Positions 8,507 to 16,203 are shown, numbered from the stretch's first letter. The stretch: DNA of 36,906 nucleotides from an uncultured Acidimicrobiales bacterium (GCA_937922045.1 CAKZXA010000074.1:1-36906), one strand, 5' to 3'. A program made the numbers and translations. The notes: generated by a model from the sequence alone, not told the origin.

Positions 8507-8748
8507 TCACAGCACGGTAGGTTTGCCGTCGGCGAGAGGCAGCCAGTGCCCATCAGCGTCGACCGCCTCAAGCTCCCCGCCGTCCAAGAGCGAGGTTCGA
8601 GGCCCGCAGATGTCAACGCGGTCGCCACCTCGATCGAGTCCAGGCCAGGTTCGAGCGCGGCGTCGATGCTCGAACCGAGACGTTCGACCTCACGTCGGTA
8701 GTCGTCCAGGAGCTCGCTCAACATCGAGACCGATTCTAGATCCGACAC
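8507..8748 (-). pseudogene. Small frameshifted gene, unknown function
   Basis: The first frame, from the ATG at 8748, reads MSDLESVSMLSELLDDYRR and remains protein-like to about residue 40 (SIDAALEPGLD). After that the neighbouring frame is more protein-like, with DRVDICGPRTSLLDGGELEA and then DADGHWLPLADGKPTVL ending in a TGA at 8507-8509. Joining the two would give a protein of about 80 residues. No homopolymer marks the change point, which is near 8640. The alternative is that the first frame alone (to 8443) is the gene. No family recognised. Confidence 0.3.
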
Positions 8749-8795
8749 TTCAACGTCTTGGTGAACCGCGGATCAGGCTGCACGCACCTATCGGG

Positions 8796-9671
8796 CTACT
8801 GCGTCGCCGAGTCTCGCATGCGGATCAGGCCTTCTTGGTTGGCAGAGGCTACGAGCTCGCCGGATTGGGTATAGATGTTTGAACGGTTCAGGCCACGCGC
8901 CCCGCCGGTGCTGATGCATTCGGCGTCGAGCAAGAGCCATTCGTCGGCACGGAACGGACGCTGGAACCACATGGCGTGATCGAGGCTGGCGGCTTGGAAA
9001 TCGGGGTCGCCGAAACGGAAACCGTGGGCCAAGACGGAGCAGTCGAGCAGCCACATGTCGACCGCGTAGGTAAGCAATACCTGCTGTAGACCAGGATCGT
9101 CGGGGACTTCGCTCGCGGCCTTGAACCAGATGAACTGGCGGGGTGGATCCTCGACGTTGGCTTTCATCGGATGGAGCAGCCTCGTCGGTCGGGTCTCGAT
9201 TGGGCGAGGTCGGTTCAACCAGTCCGAGGCGTCGGTCGGCAGATCGTCGGCGATTGTGGTCAGGTAGTCGCCCCACGAGGTGAGCTCTTCGGGGCCTGAC
9301 ACATCGGGCAATGCCATCTGGTAGTTCGCGCCGTCTTCGGCCACCTGGAACGAGGCCGACATGTTGAAGATGGCTCGTCCATGTTGGATGGTGACGACCC
9401 TGCGGGTGGTGAAGCTCTTGCCGTCGCGGATGCGGTCGACGTCGTAGAGGATCGGTGCGTTGGGATCGCCCGGGCGTAAGAAATAGCCGTGCAGCGAGTG
9501 TGCGACTCGATCAGTATCGACGGTTCGTTGCGCAGCGACCAAGGCTTGCGCCATCACCTGACCGCCGAAAACCCTCTGGCGCTCTTCCTCAGGGCAGTAG
9601 CCCCGGAAGATGTTGACCTCGATCGGTTCGAGGTCGAGGATCCCGAGCAGATCGGTGACGGCTTCATTCAT
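8796..9671 (-). CDS. tesB: Acyl-CoA thioesterase II
   Basis: This 291-residue double-hotdog thioesterase hydrolyses acyl-CoA to free fatty acid and CoA. The N-terminal hotdog contains RVFGGQVMAQALVAAQRTV and HSLHGYFLRPGDP. The C-terminal hotdog contains the catalytic Asp in LDHAMWFQRPFRADEWLLLD, followed by GARGLNRSNIYTQSGELVAS, both as in E. coli TesB. Length agrees with the family (about 285-290). It stands alone on the minus strand between the small frameshifted gene and the divergent small membrane protein at 9796. The start ATG at 9671 leads directly into the family N-terminus, so it is probably right. Confidence 0.93.
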   Translation of the reverse strand: MNEAVTDLLGILDLEPIEVNIFRGYCPEEERQRVFGGQVMAQALVAAQRTVDTDRVAHSLHGYFLRPGDPNAPILYDVDRIRDGKSFTTRRVVTIQHGRAIFNMSASFQVAEDGANYQMALPDVSGPEELTSWGDYLTTIADDLPTDASDWLNRPRPIETRPTRLLHPMKANVEDPPRQFIWFKAASEVPDDPGLQQVLLTYAVDMWLLDCSVLAHGFRFGDPDFQAASLDHAMWFQRPFRADEWLLLDAECISTGGARGLNRSNIYTQSGELVASANQEGLIRMRDSATQ

Positions 9672-9795
9672 CGATACAGGATGCCAGGCAACGGTGGCTT
9701 CCGGCAGTTGATTCTGGCCTTGGGCTAGGGCTCGATGGAATGGAACCCGGCCCTCACGCGTTTACAACCCAGACCACTACCTGGGAGGACAAATC

Positions 9796-9960
9796 GTGGC
9801 TACGTCTACTCGAGGGGCATCGGCCCGCCGACGCAGAGAGAATCGGACCGCAAACTTGCAGTGGGCCTTATTGGCGACGGTGCTCATCGTTGCCGTGCTC
9901 GCGGCGTTTGTTTTGCTTGACGGTGGCACTGGCCAGGGTGGCGTGGGGCATACCAACTAG
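9796..9960 (+). CDS. Small single-pass membrane protein (GTG start)
   Basis: A 54-residue frame begins with GTG at 9796, six bases after a strong Shine-Dalgarno (GGGAGGAC). It has a basic N-terminus (ATSTRGASARRRRENRTANL), a hydrophobic segment (about residues 21-44, WALLATVLIVAVLAAFVLL) and a short Gly-rich polar tail ending HTN. The positive-inside rule puts the N-terminus in the cytoplasm. It is short and starts with GTG, so automatic callers may miss it; the ribosome-binding site and domain pattern make it credible. It precedes the crotonase fragment by 66 bp. No function is known to me. Confidence 0.65.
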   Translation: MATSTRGASARRRRENRTANLQWALLATVLIVAVLAAFVLLDGGTGQGGVGHTN

Positions 9961-10026
9961 GGCCCCGCCCAATACCTCCAACTCGAAACGGGCACCTCAG
10001 CGGGACTAGGTGACGAGATTAGCGAG

Positions 10027-10308
10027 ATGACCTTTCGTACCGTGCTTCTCGACATCGCCGACGATGTAGCGACAGTGACGCTGAACCGTGCCGACTCGCT
10101 GAACCCGATGACGAGTGAGCTGATGCAAGACCTCAGTGAGGCCATCGCGACGGCTGAGGCCTCTGACCAGGCGCCAGTTCTAGTGATCACCGGGGCTGGT
10201 CGCGGCTTCTGTTCTGGCGCTGACCTGCGAACCGATGTTCGACCGCTAGCTCTTGTCGACGTCGCGACGAGCCTTGGCCTGCTTGCCTCCGACGGGTTGC
10301 CGTCGTAG
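10027..10308 (+). pseudogene. Truncated enoyl-CoA hydratase/isomerase (crotonase) N-terminus
   Basis: The 93-residue product starts as a normal crotonase: ADDVATVTLNRADSLNPMTS, then ELMQDLSEAIATAEAS, then VLVITGAGRGFCSGADL, which ends in the oxyanion-hole region. Family members are about 260 residues; here the homology stops at about residue 71 and the frame ends 22 unrelated residues later. The second half of the fold, with the catalytic glutamates, is missing and is not found downstream. The protein should be inactive. The break lies directly before the Tad/toxin region, so it may mark a recombination edge. Confidence 0.8.
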
Positions 10309-10323
10309 GCGCGAATCACAAGG

Positions 10324-10352
10324 GTGCGGTTGGCAGGCCTACCCAACCGCAC
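10324..10352. terminator. Perfect 10-bp inverted repeat, terminator-like
   Basis: GTGCGGTTGG at 10324-10333 and CCAACCGCAC at 10343-10352 form a perfect 10-bp stem with a 9-base loop. It lies 15 bases after the crotonase fragment and about 90 bases before the Tad operon. No T-run follows on either strand, so it is either an actinobacterial-style terminator without a U-tract or a regulatory hairpin. Confidence 0.5.
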
Positions 10353-10441
10353 TAAGGTAAGACAACAATAGTCAACAAGCGACACCAAGATGCGGGGCGG
10401 CATGAATGGGCCTGGATTGTTGTCTTGGGCGGAGGAGAGAG

Positions 10442-10639
10442 ATGCAGAAACAACTAGTTCGCGGGTTTGTGGTCGGTCGAAATGCTCTGGATGGGGTCCA
10501 GACGCGGCTGCGCAACGATGAAGGTGAGATCGGTTCGTGGTTGATCTTGGCCGCTGGCCTGGCGATCGCCGCCGCGGCGGCTGTCGTGGCCCTCGGCCCG
10601 TGGTTGGCCGGTAAGGTCACCGCGATCACCTCCAACTAG
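10442..10639 (+). CDS. Flp/Tad pilin-like small protein
   Basis: This 65-residue protein starts at the ATG at 10442, just after GGAGGAGA. A basic/polar N-terminus ends in RNDEGEIGS and is followed by one hydrophobic helix (about residues 34-54, WLILAAGLAIAAAAAVVALG) and a short tail. This is the architecture of Flp-type prepilins, where a leader ending in Gly is removed by a TadV/CpaA-type peptidase; cleavage between G and E in DEGEIG is plausible. It heads the first Tad arm, and the next gene shares the DEGEI motif. No prepilin peptidase gene is in the window. Confidence 0.75.
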   Translation: MQKQLVRGFVVGRNALDGVQTRLRNDEGEIGSWLILAAGLAIAAAAAVVALGPWLAGKVTAITSN

Positions 10640-10646
10640 TCCACAC

Positions 10647-11051
10647 GTGAGCCGGCGGCGGGCGGCCATTCGAGCGTCGACTGACGAGGGCGAGATTGCC
10701 TCATCAGTTATCTTGCTGCTTGTCGTTGTGCAGGTGGTGCTCCTTGTGATGCACGCGTCACTTATCTTTCATGGACGTCAGGTCGCGAATTCGGCTGCGC
10801 AAGAAGCGCTTGCGGCCGCTCAGCTGTTCGAAGGCGACGCAGGCGCGGGTCAAGCAGCCGGACGCGATGTTCTCAACCTCTCGTCCGGCCTGTTTTCCTC
10901 GTCGAACGTTAGCGTTTCGAGAGGGAGAGACACGGTGACGGCCACCGTCACCGCCACCATTGACACCATGCTGTTTCCCGTCGGCAACTCGATCACCGTA
11001 ACGGTGAGCGGTCCGGCGGAACGTTACCTGCCCGAAGCGGACCGCAGATGA
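10647..11051 (+). CDS. TadE-like pseudopilin (first)
   Basis: This 134-residue protein starts with GTG at 10647, seven bases after the pilin stop. It carries DEGEIASS directly before a hydrophobic helix (SSVILLLVVVQVVLLVMHASLI, about residues 19-40), then HGRQVANSAAQEALAAAQ, the usual TadE pattern of a helix with Ala-rich heptads, and a beta-rich C-terminus with alternating Thr/Val. TadE proteins are minor pseudopilins needed for Flp pilus assembly. The 3' end overlaps the next start (ATGA at 11048), so the two are coupled. Confidence 0.8.
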   Translation: MSRRRAAIRASTDEGEIASSVILLLVVVQVVLLVMHASLIFHGRQVANSAAQEALAAAQLFEGDAGAGQAAGRDVLNLSSGLFSSSNVSVSRGRDTVTATVTATIDTMLFPVGNSITVTVSGPAERYLPEADRR

Positions 11052-11533
11052 GTTCGCGTTCGAGCGGGCGCCTTGATCGTCAGGGCGTGAGTAGACGGCT
11101 CGCATCGATGCGTGCGGCCTTTGCCGACAGCAAGGGCGCCGGTGTCGTTTCCATGCTTTTGCTGATTCCAGCGATCGTGTTGCTAGTCGAGCTCGCCGTG
11201 CTCGGCGGTCGACTCGCCGGGGCGAGGGGTGAAGTTCAGTCAGCGGCTCGTCAAGCGGCCCGCGAAGCCAGTTTGGCCGCCGGTCCGGCTTCGGCACCTA
11301 GCCTTGCGTCCGCGGTCGCGGCCTCATCGCTCGGCAACGCCGGGTTCCGCTGCAACTCGCCGACTGTGGCGGTTGGAGGGTCTACCAACTTCGTGGCCGG
11401 CGGTCGGGTCGAGGTCTCGGTTACCTGCGTGGTGCCTCTCGCCGATCTGTCATCGCTGCCCGCTCCAGGTCAGGTGACGATCTCGCGCTCAGCCGTCGAG
11501 CCGATCGACCCTTATCGAGTGGTCGACCCATGA
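11048..11533 (+). CDS. TadE-like pseudopilin (second)
   Basis: This 161-residue protein has a basic N-terminus, then DSKGAGVVSMLLLIPAIVLL (hydrophobic helix at about residues 32-52), an Ala/Arg-rich helix (GEVQSAARQAAREASLAAG), two cysteines (GFRCNSP and VTCVVPL) that could form a disulphide outside the cell, and a beta-rich C-terminus. The pattern fits TadE. It overlaps the previous gene by four bases, and its last codons overlap the next start (ATGA at 11530), keeping the operon translationally coupled. Confidence 0.8.
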   Translation: MSSRSSGRLDRQGVSRRLASMRAAFADSKGAGVVSMLLLIPAIVLLVELAVLGGRLAGARGEVQSAARQAAREASLAAGPASAPSLASAVAASSLGNAGFRCNSPTVAVGGSTNFVAGGRVEVSVTCVVPLADLSSLPAPGQVTISRSAVEPIDPYRVVDP

Positions 11534-11982
11534 TCCAGATTGCACTGCGACGCATCCGGGCGGTCTTGACCCTCGCTGGTTCGAGTCGTGGGAGTGCCAC
11601 ACCGTTCGTGGCGATTCTGCTCCCGGTCTTGGTTGCCTTTGTGGGCCTCGCGCATGATGGTGGCTCGATCTTTGTCGCGAAGCGCGAAGCGTTGAACGTT
11701 GCCACCGCGTCGGCTCGGGCCGGAGCGGCCGAAGTTACCGAAGCCTCGCTCTATCAAGGACGCCCGCGTTTGGCGCCGACCGCAGCATCGACCGCGTCGA
11801 CGTTTGCGACCAGTCAGGGCTATCGCGCCCGAGCATCAGTGTTCGGCGGCGGCGACGACAAGGTGTGGGTCGAGGTGCAAATCGATGTTTCGACGTTGTT
11901 CCTCGGTTTGGTCGGGGTGAACCAGGTGACGGTGAGCGAGGATGCAATCGCTCAGGTTCGTTCGTTTGCGAAGGACGGTTGA
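11530..11982 (+). CDS. TadG-like pilus assembly protein
   Basis: This 150-residue protein opens with a basic segment, then RGSATPFVAILLPVLVAFVG (membrane helix, about residues 21-40), then LAHDGGSIFVAKREALNVATASARAGAAEV, which is the TadG/TadE-type junction after the helix, with an Asp and Ala-rich repeats. The remainder is short, so it lacks the von Willebrand domain of full-length TadG and is closer to the putative Flp pilus-assembly N-terminal (TadG-N/TadE) type. It is coupled to the preceding gene, and the next gene begins two bases after its stop. Confidence 0.78.
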   Translation: MIQIALRRIRAVLTLAGSSRGSATPFVAILLPVLVAFVGLAHDGGSIFVAKREALNVATASARAGAAEVTEASLYQGRPRLAPTAASTASTFATSQGYRARASVFGGGDDKVWVEVQIDVSTLFLGLVGVNQVTVSEDAIAQVRSFAKDG

Positions 11983-11983
11983 C

Positions 11984-12601
11984 ATGCGCTCTTCCTCTTC
12001 ACTGCTCGCAACCTGTGTGGTTGTTGCGTTGATCGCCACCCCGGTCGTGGTACTCGCGTTCCTGTTCTTCTCCGGAACGCTTTTCGATCCGTGGTCGGTG
12101 GTCGTGGCGGCCCCGCTGGCCTCGGTTGGGTTGATCGTGCTACTTCGGCTCGTTCAGATCCGTCGTCCGTACCGATCGACGCGGCGCACGCTGTTGACGC
12201 GACTCGACCGTCTGATCGACAAAAGCTTCTTTGGCGTTGGTTCCCTCGCCGGTTGGACGTCGACGAACCCTGCTGCTGCTCTCACCCAACTTCAAGAGCC
12301 TGCTGCAGGCTGGGCCGCCAGCGAGCAGGGGCTTGCGGTCGTGGATCATCGACCCGTGGTGGAGAGTCACCCATTCGCGACGACGACACGTGGTTGGGGG
12401 GACGTCGACTCTGTGCCTTACACGGTCGTGCGTGGTGACTCTTTCTGGTCGTTGGCCGAGCGGTTTCTTGGAGCTGGACCTCGATGGCAGGAGCTCGCAA
12501 ACCTCAATGTCGGTCGACAGGTTGCTCCAGGCCATGTGCTTGGAAAGGATGAGGTGCTGGCACCCGGTTGGGTGATTCAGGTGCCGGAGGCGGTGTCGTG
12601 A
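11984..12601 (+). CDS. Membrane protein with C-terminal LysM domain
   Basis: This 205-residue protein starts at the ATG at 11984, one base after the TadG-like stop, with AAGGACGG upstream. Two hydrophobic segments (about residues 8-30 and 36-57) precede a basic stretch, a low-complexity linker, and a C-terminal LysM-like module (about 146-201): YTVVRGDSFWSLAERFLG, then WQELANLNVG, then LAPGWVIQVP. LysM binds peptidoglycan; similar LysM proteins often sit in actinobacterial Tad loci, presumably tying the machine to the wall. The 3' end overlaps the next GTG (GTGA at 12598-12601). Confidence 0.8.
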   Translation: MRSSSSLLATCVVVALIATPVVVLAFLFFSGTLFDPWSVVVAAPLASVGLIVLLRLVQIRRPYRSTRRTLLTRLDRLIDKSFFGVGSLAGWTSTNPAAALTQLQEPAAGWAASEQGLAVVDHRPVVESHPFATTTRGWGDVDSVPYTVVRGDSFWSLAERFLGAGPRWQELANLNVGRQVAPGHVLGKDEVLAPGWVIQVPEAVS

Positions 12602-13590
12602 GGTCGTTGAAGCAATGGATGCAGGGGTTGACCGGGCTGCTTTTCGTCGTCTTGTTGGCGGCCTCGTGTACGGGCGCCGACGACTCGGAATCCGCGCTTG
12701 ACGACATCGCCAAACTCGGTTCCGATGTCGAAGCATCCGGTGGTGTGGGCTCAGAGGAGCGAGGGCTGGTCGATCTCTGGGCCGAGTATCTGATGGTCTA
12801 TGACGAGGTGATCACCTCGAATGTCGCCGCTGATTCGCTGGCCGAAACGGTGGCCACGACCGAAGCCATTGGAGCGTTGGAAGCACAAGGTGAGGAGAAT
12901 CGAAGAGGCTTGGACGAGAACGAATTCAACGCCATCGAGGAAGTGTCGAGCTCGATGAACGTCGTCTCGGTCGACGCGGCGTCGGCGACGTTGCGTGACT
13001 GCACAACCCACACGGTCCGAACCGCTCTTGGCGCACCGTTCAACATCTTCGCCGACCAGGAAGTGCGGTTCGTGCCGAGAGATGGCGGATGGCGGATCGC
13101 TGAAGTGAAGGTGTTGCAGGACGGTTGGTTGGGCGAGCAGTTTGGCTGCGTTCCTCAGCTTTTTGCGGACGAGGCGCTTCGGGTGTCGAGGGTGTTTCAG
13201 GAAGCGGTGCTCGAGTTCGAACGTGACCCGAGTCGGCCTCTGGGTGACGATCTGATCGCTGCTGTGTCGGTCGAGTTGGTCGATCTGATGGAGTCGAGCC
13301 GTGTCGAGGTGCTTGACAGTGGGCTGTATTCGGAGTCGCCTACCGACGAGTTCATCGAGGTTGTTGGCGTCAACTTTCAGTTCGCCTCTGCGGCTGGCCC
13401 GGTGGTGCGGGTGGATTCGTGCGTGTCATATCCGAAGGGGCAAGAGTTGCGTTCGGTGGCGTCGGGCGATGTTGTTGATGAAGTGATTGCGCCCGGGGGT
13501 TCGGTGGCGTCGGGGTTTGATGTGTTGGTTCGTGATGGTTTCAAAGGGGAGATTGTGGCGGTTGTTCCGTTGGATGGGAGGGTTTGTTGA
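12598..13590 (+). CDS. Lipoprotein of the Tad/toxin operon
   Basis: This 330-residue protein starts with GTG at 12598, with GGAGG about eight bases upstream and a GTGA overlap with the LysM gene. The N-terminus is a lipoprotein signal (VVLLAASC, lipid Cys at residue 24). The mature protein is acidic, begins with a Ser/Asp-rich linker, and shows two similar halves (TTHTVRTALGAPF/VRFVPRDGGWRIAEVKVLQDG, then FQFASAAGPVVRVDSCVSY), suggesting NTF2-like or repeated alpha+beta domains; that is a guess. Its stop overlaps the toxin start (TGATG at 13588-13592). Third positions turn strongly to G/T in its last 150 bases. Confidence 0.8.
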   Translation: MRSLKQWMQGLTGLLFVVLLAASCTGADDSESALDDIAKLGSDVEASGGVGSEERGLVDLWAEYLMVYDEVITSNVAADSLAETVATTEAIGALEAQGEENRRGLDENEFNAIEEVSSSMNVVSVDAASATLRDCTTHTVRTALGAPFNIFADQEVRFVPRDGGWRIAEVKVLQDGWLGEQFGCVPQLFADEALRVSRVFQEAVLEFERDPSRPLGDDLIAAVSVELVDLMESSRVEVLDSGLYSESPTDEFIEVVGVNFQFASAAGPVVRVDSCVSYPKGQELRSVASGDVVDEVIAPGGSVASGFDVLVRDGFKGEIVAVVPLDGRVC

Positions 13591-15701
13591 TGGGGTTTGT
13601 TTCGGGTTGGCGTGTTTGGCTTGTGGGTGTTTTGGTGTGGGTTGTTGTGGTTGGGGGTGTGTCTCCTGTTTCGGCGCGGGTTGAGCAGCCTGGCGCGGCG
13701 GGTGGTTTGGGGATTGCGGAGGGTGTTGGGGGTTTTGGCGCCGGTGGTTTGTTAGGTGCGGTCGGTGGTGGTGTTGGAGCGCTCGGTGTTGATGTGCCGG
13801 CGTTGGCTGCGGCTCGTTTTGGTTCCGGTGTGTCGGGGGTTCGGGCGCAGGGATTGGATCAGATCGATCGGGACATGATTGATCGATTGCAGCAGAAGGC
13901 GTCGACGGAGATTTGGAAGCCTGGGTTTGAGATTTGGCCGTCGTCGAATCAGTACCAGTTGGTCGGGTTGCGTTCGTGGTTTCGGGTTGAGGATGCGGCG
14001 TGGGTTGGGGTTGAGGTTGATGAGGAGTTTGCGTTGTCTCGGGCGGTGGCTCGGGCTTCGGAGCCTGCTCGGGTGTTGTATGAGTTTTCTGATGGTGTGT
14101 ATTCGTGTGGTCGTCAGGGTGTGGCGTGGTCGGAGACGGCGTTGCGCTCTGAGTCGTGTGCGCGTGGTTGGGAGCATACGTCTGAGGTTGAGCCGCAGCG
14201 GGTGCGGGCGAGGTTGGTTTATGACTTTGAGTGGGAGTTGTTTGAGAATGGTGGTTTGAAGGACACGGGTGAGTTTTCGGTTTCGGGTCAGTGGTCGGAT
14301 TGGGTTGATCTGATCGTTGGTGAAGTTGGCACGGTGGCTTCTGATGGGTCGGCGTCGTCGATGGTGCCGCCGGCTCGTGGGGTTGACATGGTGTCGGTGT
14401 TTGAGGCGGCGCCGGGTGGTTGTCAGTGGGGGTTTTTGTGTTCGGTTGGGCGTGGGTTTAAGTCGTTGTGGAATTTGGCGGCGGGGCAGTGGGATGCGTT
14501 GTCGTCTGGTGTGCTGACGTTGGCGCGGTTTGTGTGGGATCTGGGTCGGGGTTGTTTTGCGAATGTGTTGGATGCAGTTAATGCGGTGAAGGATGCGTTG
14601 GTGAAGTTGAAGGACTTCGCTTCGGATCCGGTGGCTTTTGTGCAGTCGCAGTTTGAGGTGTTGACGCAGTTGGTTGCGGCGGTTCAGGCGGACGCGCCTG
14701 GGTTTGCGACTCAGGTGTTGGAGGGCGTGTTCGAGGTTGAGTTGTTGAGGACTAATGAGGTGCAGTGGGCCGGCAAGGTTGGTTGTCAGGTTGCGTTGGC
14801 GTTGTTGACTGGTGGTGGGGCGTTGGCGTCGAAGTTGGGTGGGGCGTCGAAGTTGTTGGCGAAGATTAATGATTTCTTGTCGTCTCGGGGTTTGCGGAAT
14901 CTGGATGATGTTGGGGTTCGGCCGCGTGATCGTGATCGGGATCGTGGTGATGATGATCGTCGTGATGATGAGGATGATGATGGGCCGGTTGTTTGTTTGA
15001 CTGGTGGTGGGAATAGTTTCCCGACGGGGACGTTGGTGTTGTTGGGTTCGGGGGCGTATCGGCCGATTGAGATGATTGATCCGGGTGAGCGTGTGGTCAC
15101 CTATGACACTGATGCCGGTTTGTGGCGTGAGCAACCGGTGTTGGCGCAGTGGTCAGCGGTTCACGATGGTGCATTGGCGACTGTTGCGTTGGCCGCCGGT
15201 GGCAGCGATGTCGCTGTCTCTTCGACTGCGGATCATGAGTTCTGGGTTGATTCTCGTGGTGCGTGGGTAGAGGCAGATGAGCTACAACCTGGTGATTACC
15301 TGTTAGGCCCTGTTGGTGTGACCCGCGTCGAGGACGTGACGGTGACCGGTGGCACCGGAACGGTGGTATGGGACCTCGACACAGCGGTAGATGACGACTT
15401 TGTGGTAGCCACCAGCCCCGGTATCGACGTGCTCGCACATAACCAGGATGACTTTACGCCGGGGACGTTTATAGATGAGGATGGGGTACAGATCCGGATA
15501 TTCTCAAATGATCATCCTCCTCCACACGCCCACGTTATGATAGACGGTCAGACTGTGACTAGAATCGGCCAAAACGGAAATCCGCTTTCGGGCGACCCTG
15601 AGCTTTCTGGAAAAGCGAAGAGGGTTGTTGAGGCGAATATTCAACAGATCAGAAGTCACATGGGTAAATATATGAAGTGGTATCGAGACAATTGTGGCTA
15701 G
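13590..15701 (+). CDS. Secreted polymorphic-toxin-like protein: signal peptide, long N-region, HINT domain, DUF4160-like tip
   Basis: This 703-residue protein starts at the ATG at 13590, with GGGAGGG upstream and a TGATG overlap. It has a Sec signal (residues 1-29, ending SPVSA), a long Gly/Val-rich exported region, an Asp/Arg-only stretch (446-466), then a pretoxin HINT domain from NSFPTGT (475-481) through VVTYDTDAG, ADHEFWVD and GDYLLG to VLAHN (H617-N618). HINT domains cut themselves and free the C-terminus. The last 85 residues contain IFSNDHPPPHAHV (637-649) and a helix AKRVVEANIQQIRSHM, resembling DUF4160. Bases 13590-15090 are extremely G/T-rich; the tip is A/T-richer (about 47% G+C by hand count over 15481-15720), as expected for a swapped toxin cassette. 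The tip's activity is unknown. Confidence 0.85.
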   Translation: MGFVSGWRVWLVGVLVWVVVVGGVSPVSARVEQPGAAGGLGIAEGVGGFGAGGLLGAVGGGVGALGVDVPALAAARFGSGVSGVRAQGLDQIDRDMIDRLQQKASTEIWKPGFEIWPSSNQYQLVGLRSWFRVEDAAWVGVEVDEEFALSRAVARASEPARVLYEFSDGVYSCGRQGVAWSETALRSESCARGWEHTSEVEPQRVRARLVYDFEWELFENGGLKDTGEFSVSGQWSDWVDLIVGEVGTVASDGSASSMVPPARGVDMVSVFEAAPGGCQWGFLCSVGRGFKSLWNLAAGQWDALSSGVLTLARFVWDLGRGCFANVLDAVNAVKDALVKLKDFASDPVAFVQSQFEVLTQLVAAVQADAPGFATQVLEGVFEVELLRTNEVQWAGKVGCQVALALLTGGGALASKLGGASKLLAKINDFLSSRGLRNLDDVGVRPRDRDRDRGDDDRRDDEDDDGPVVCLTGGGNSFPTGTLVLLGSGAYRPIEMIDPGERVVTYDTDAGLWREQPVLAQWSAVHDGALATVALAAGGSDVAVSSTADHEFWVDSRGAWVEADELQPGDYLLGPVGVTRVEDVTVTGGTGTVVWDLDTAVDDDFVVATSPGIDVLAHNQDDFTPGTFIDEDGVQIRIFSNDHPPPHAHVMIDGQTVTRIGQNGNPLSGDPELSGKAKRVVEANIQQIRSHMGKYMKWYRDNCG

Positions 15702-16203
15702 TGAGACATTTGAGTTGCTCTATCATGCTGTAAGGAGCTCAGGCCTAGTGCTGGATTCAAGGGCCAACGTTCAGGATTTTGAGGCTGAGCACCGTCGCTT
15801 CGACGTCTATGTGGCCGCCTTGGGTGACGAACGGTTGCGTGGCCTCTTGATCGATGCTCTTGGCCAGGAGACTGATGCGGCGTTGAGGGATGGTGTCTTG
15901 GTTCGTTTGCTTGAGATGCTGGATAAGGATGGTCGGTGGCAGGTTCTGGAGTCGTTTAATGTGTCGGCGTTTGTTGCGTGCCGGCGTGAGGAGCTCGACC
16001 TACTTGACGCCTTGTATGAGGGACAGGTGTTTGGGCTAGCTGAGCGTGGGTTGCTGCTTGATGGGACTGACTGGCTTCAGCGTCGAGCGATTAGGGTTCG
16101 TCGCATGGACGTGTTGGAGGTGCTGGCTATGAGCGGGAGGACGAGACGAGTTAGGTCTGCTGCCGCTGTGATGCAAGGCGACATTCGGTCCGACTCGCTG
16201 TAG
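15694..16203 (+). CDS. Candidate immunity protein for the HINT toxin
   Basis: This 169-residue, probably cytosolic protein starts with GTG at 15694, so its first eight bases overlap the toxin's last codons (GTGGCTAG). It has no signal or membrane segment. It looks all-helical: DERLRGLLIDALGQETDAAL, then LLEMLDKDGRWQVLESF, then EELDLLDALYEGQVFGLAER. It may be a short helical-repeat protein. A gene immediately after and overlapping a polymorphic toxin is normally the cognate immunity gene, which is the main basis for the call. Its basic C-terminus (RRAIRVRRMDV, GRTRRVRSA) is notable. I do not recognise a named Imm family. Confidence 0.65.
   Translation: MASETFELLYHAVRSSGLVLDSRANVQDFEAEHRRFDVYVAALGDERLRGLLIDALGQETDAALRDGVLVRLLEMLDKDGRWQVLESFNVSAFVACRREELDLLDALYEGQVFGLAERGLLLDGTDWLQRRAIRVRRMDVLEVLAMSGRTRRVRSAAAVMQGDIRSDSL

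Noticed and set aside
13752-15134. A 460-codon open frame on the minus strand opposite the toxin gene
   Set aside because: Its product is a low-complexity Arg/Pro/Thr/Asn/Gln mixture caused by the G/T-rich codon use of the plus-strand gene; there is no domain, ribosome-binding site or context.
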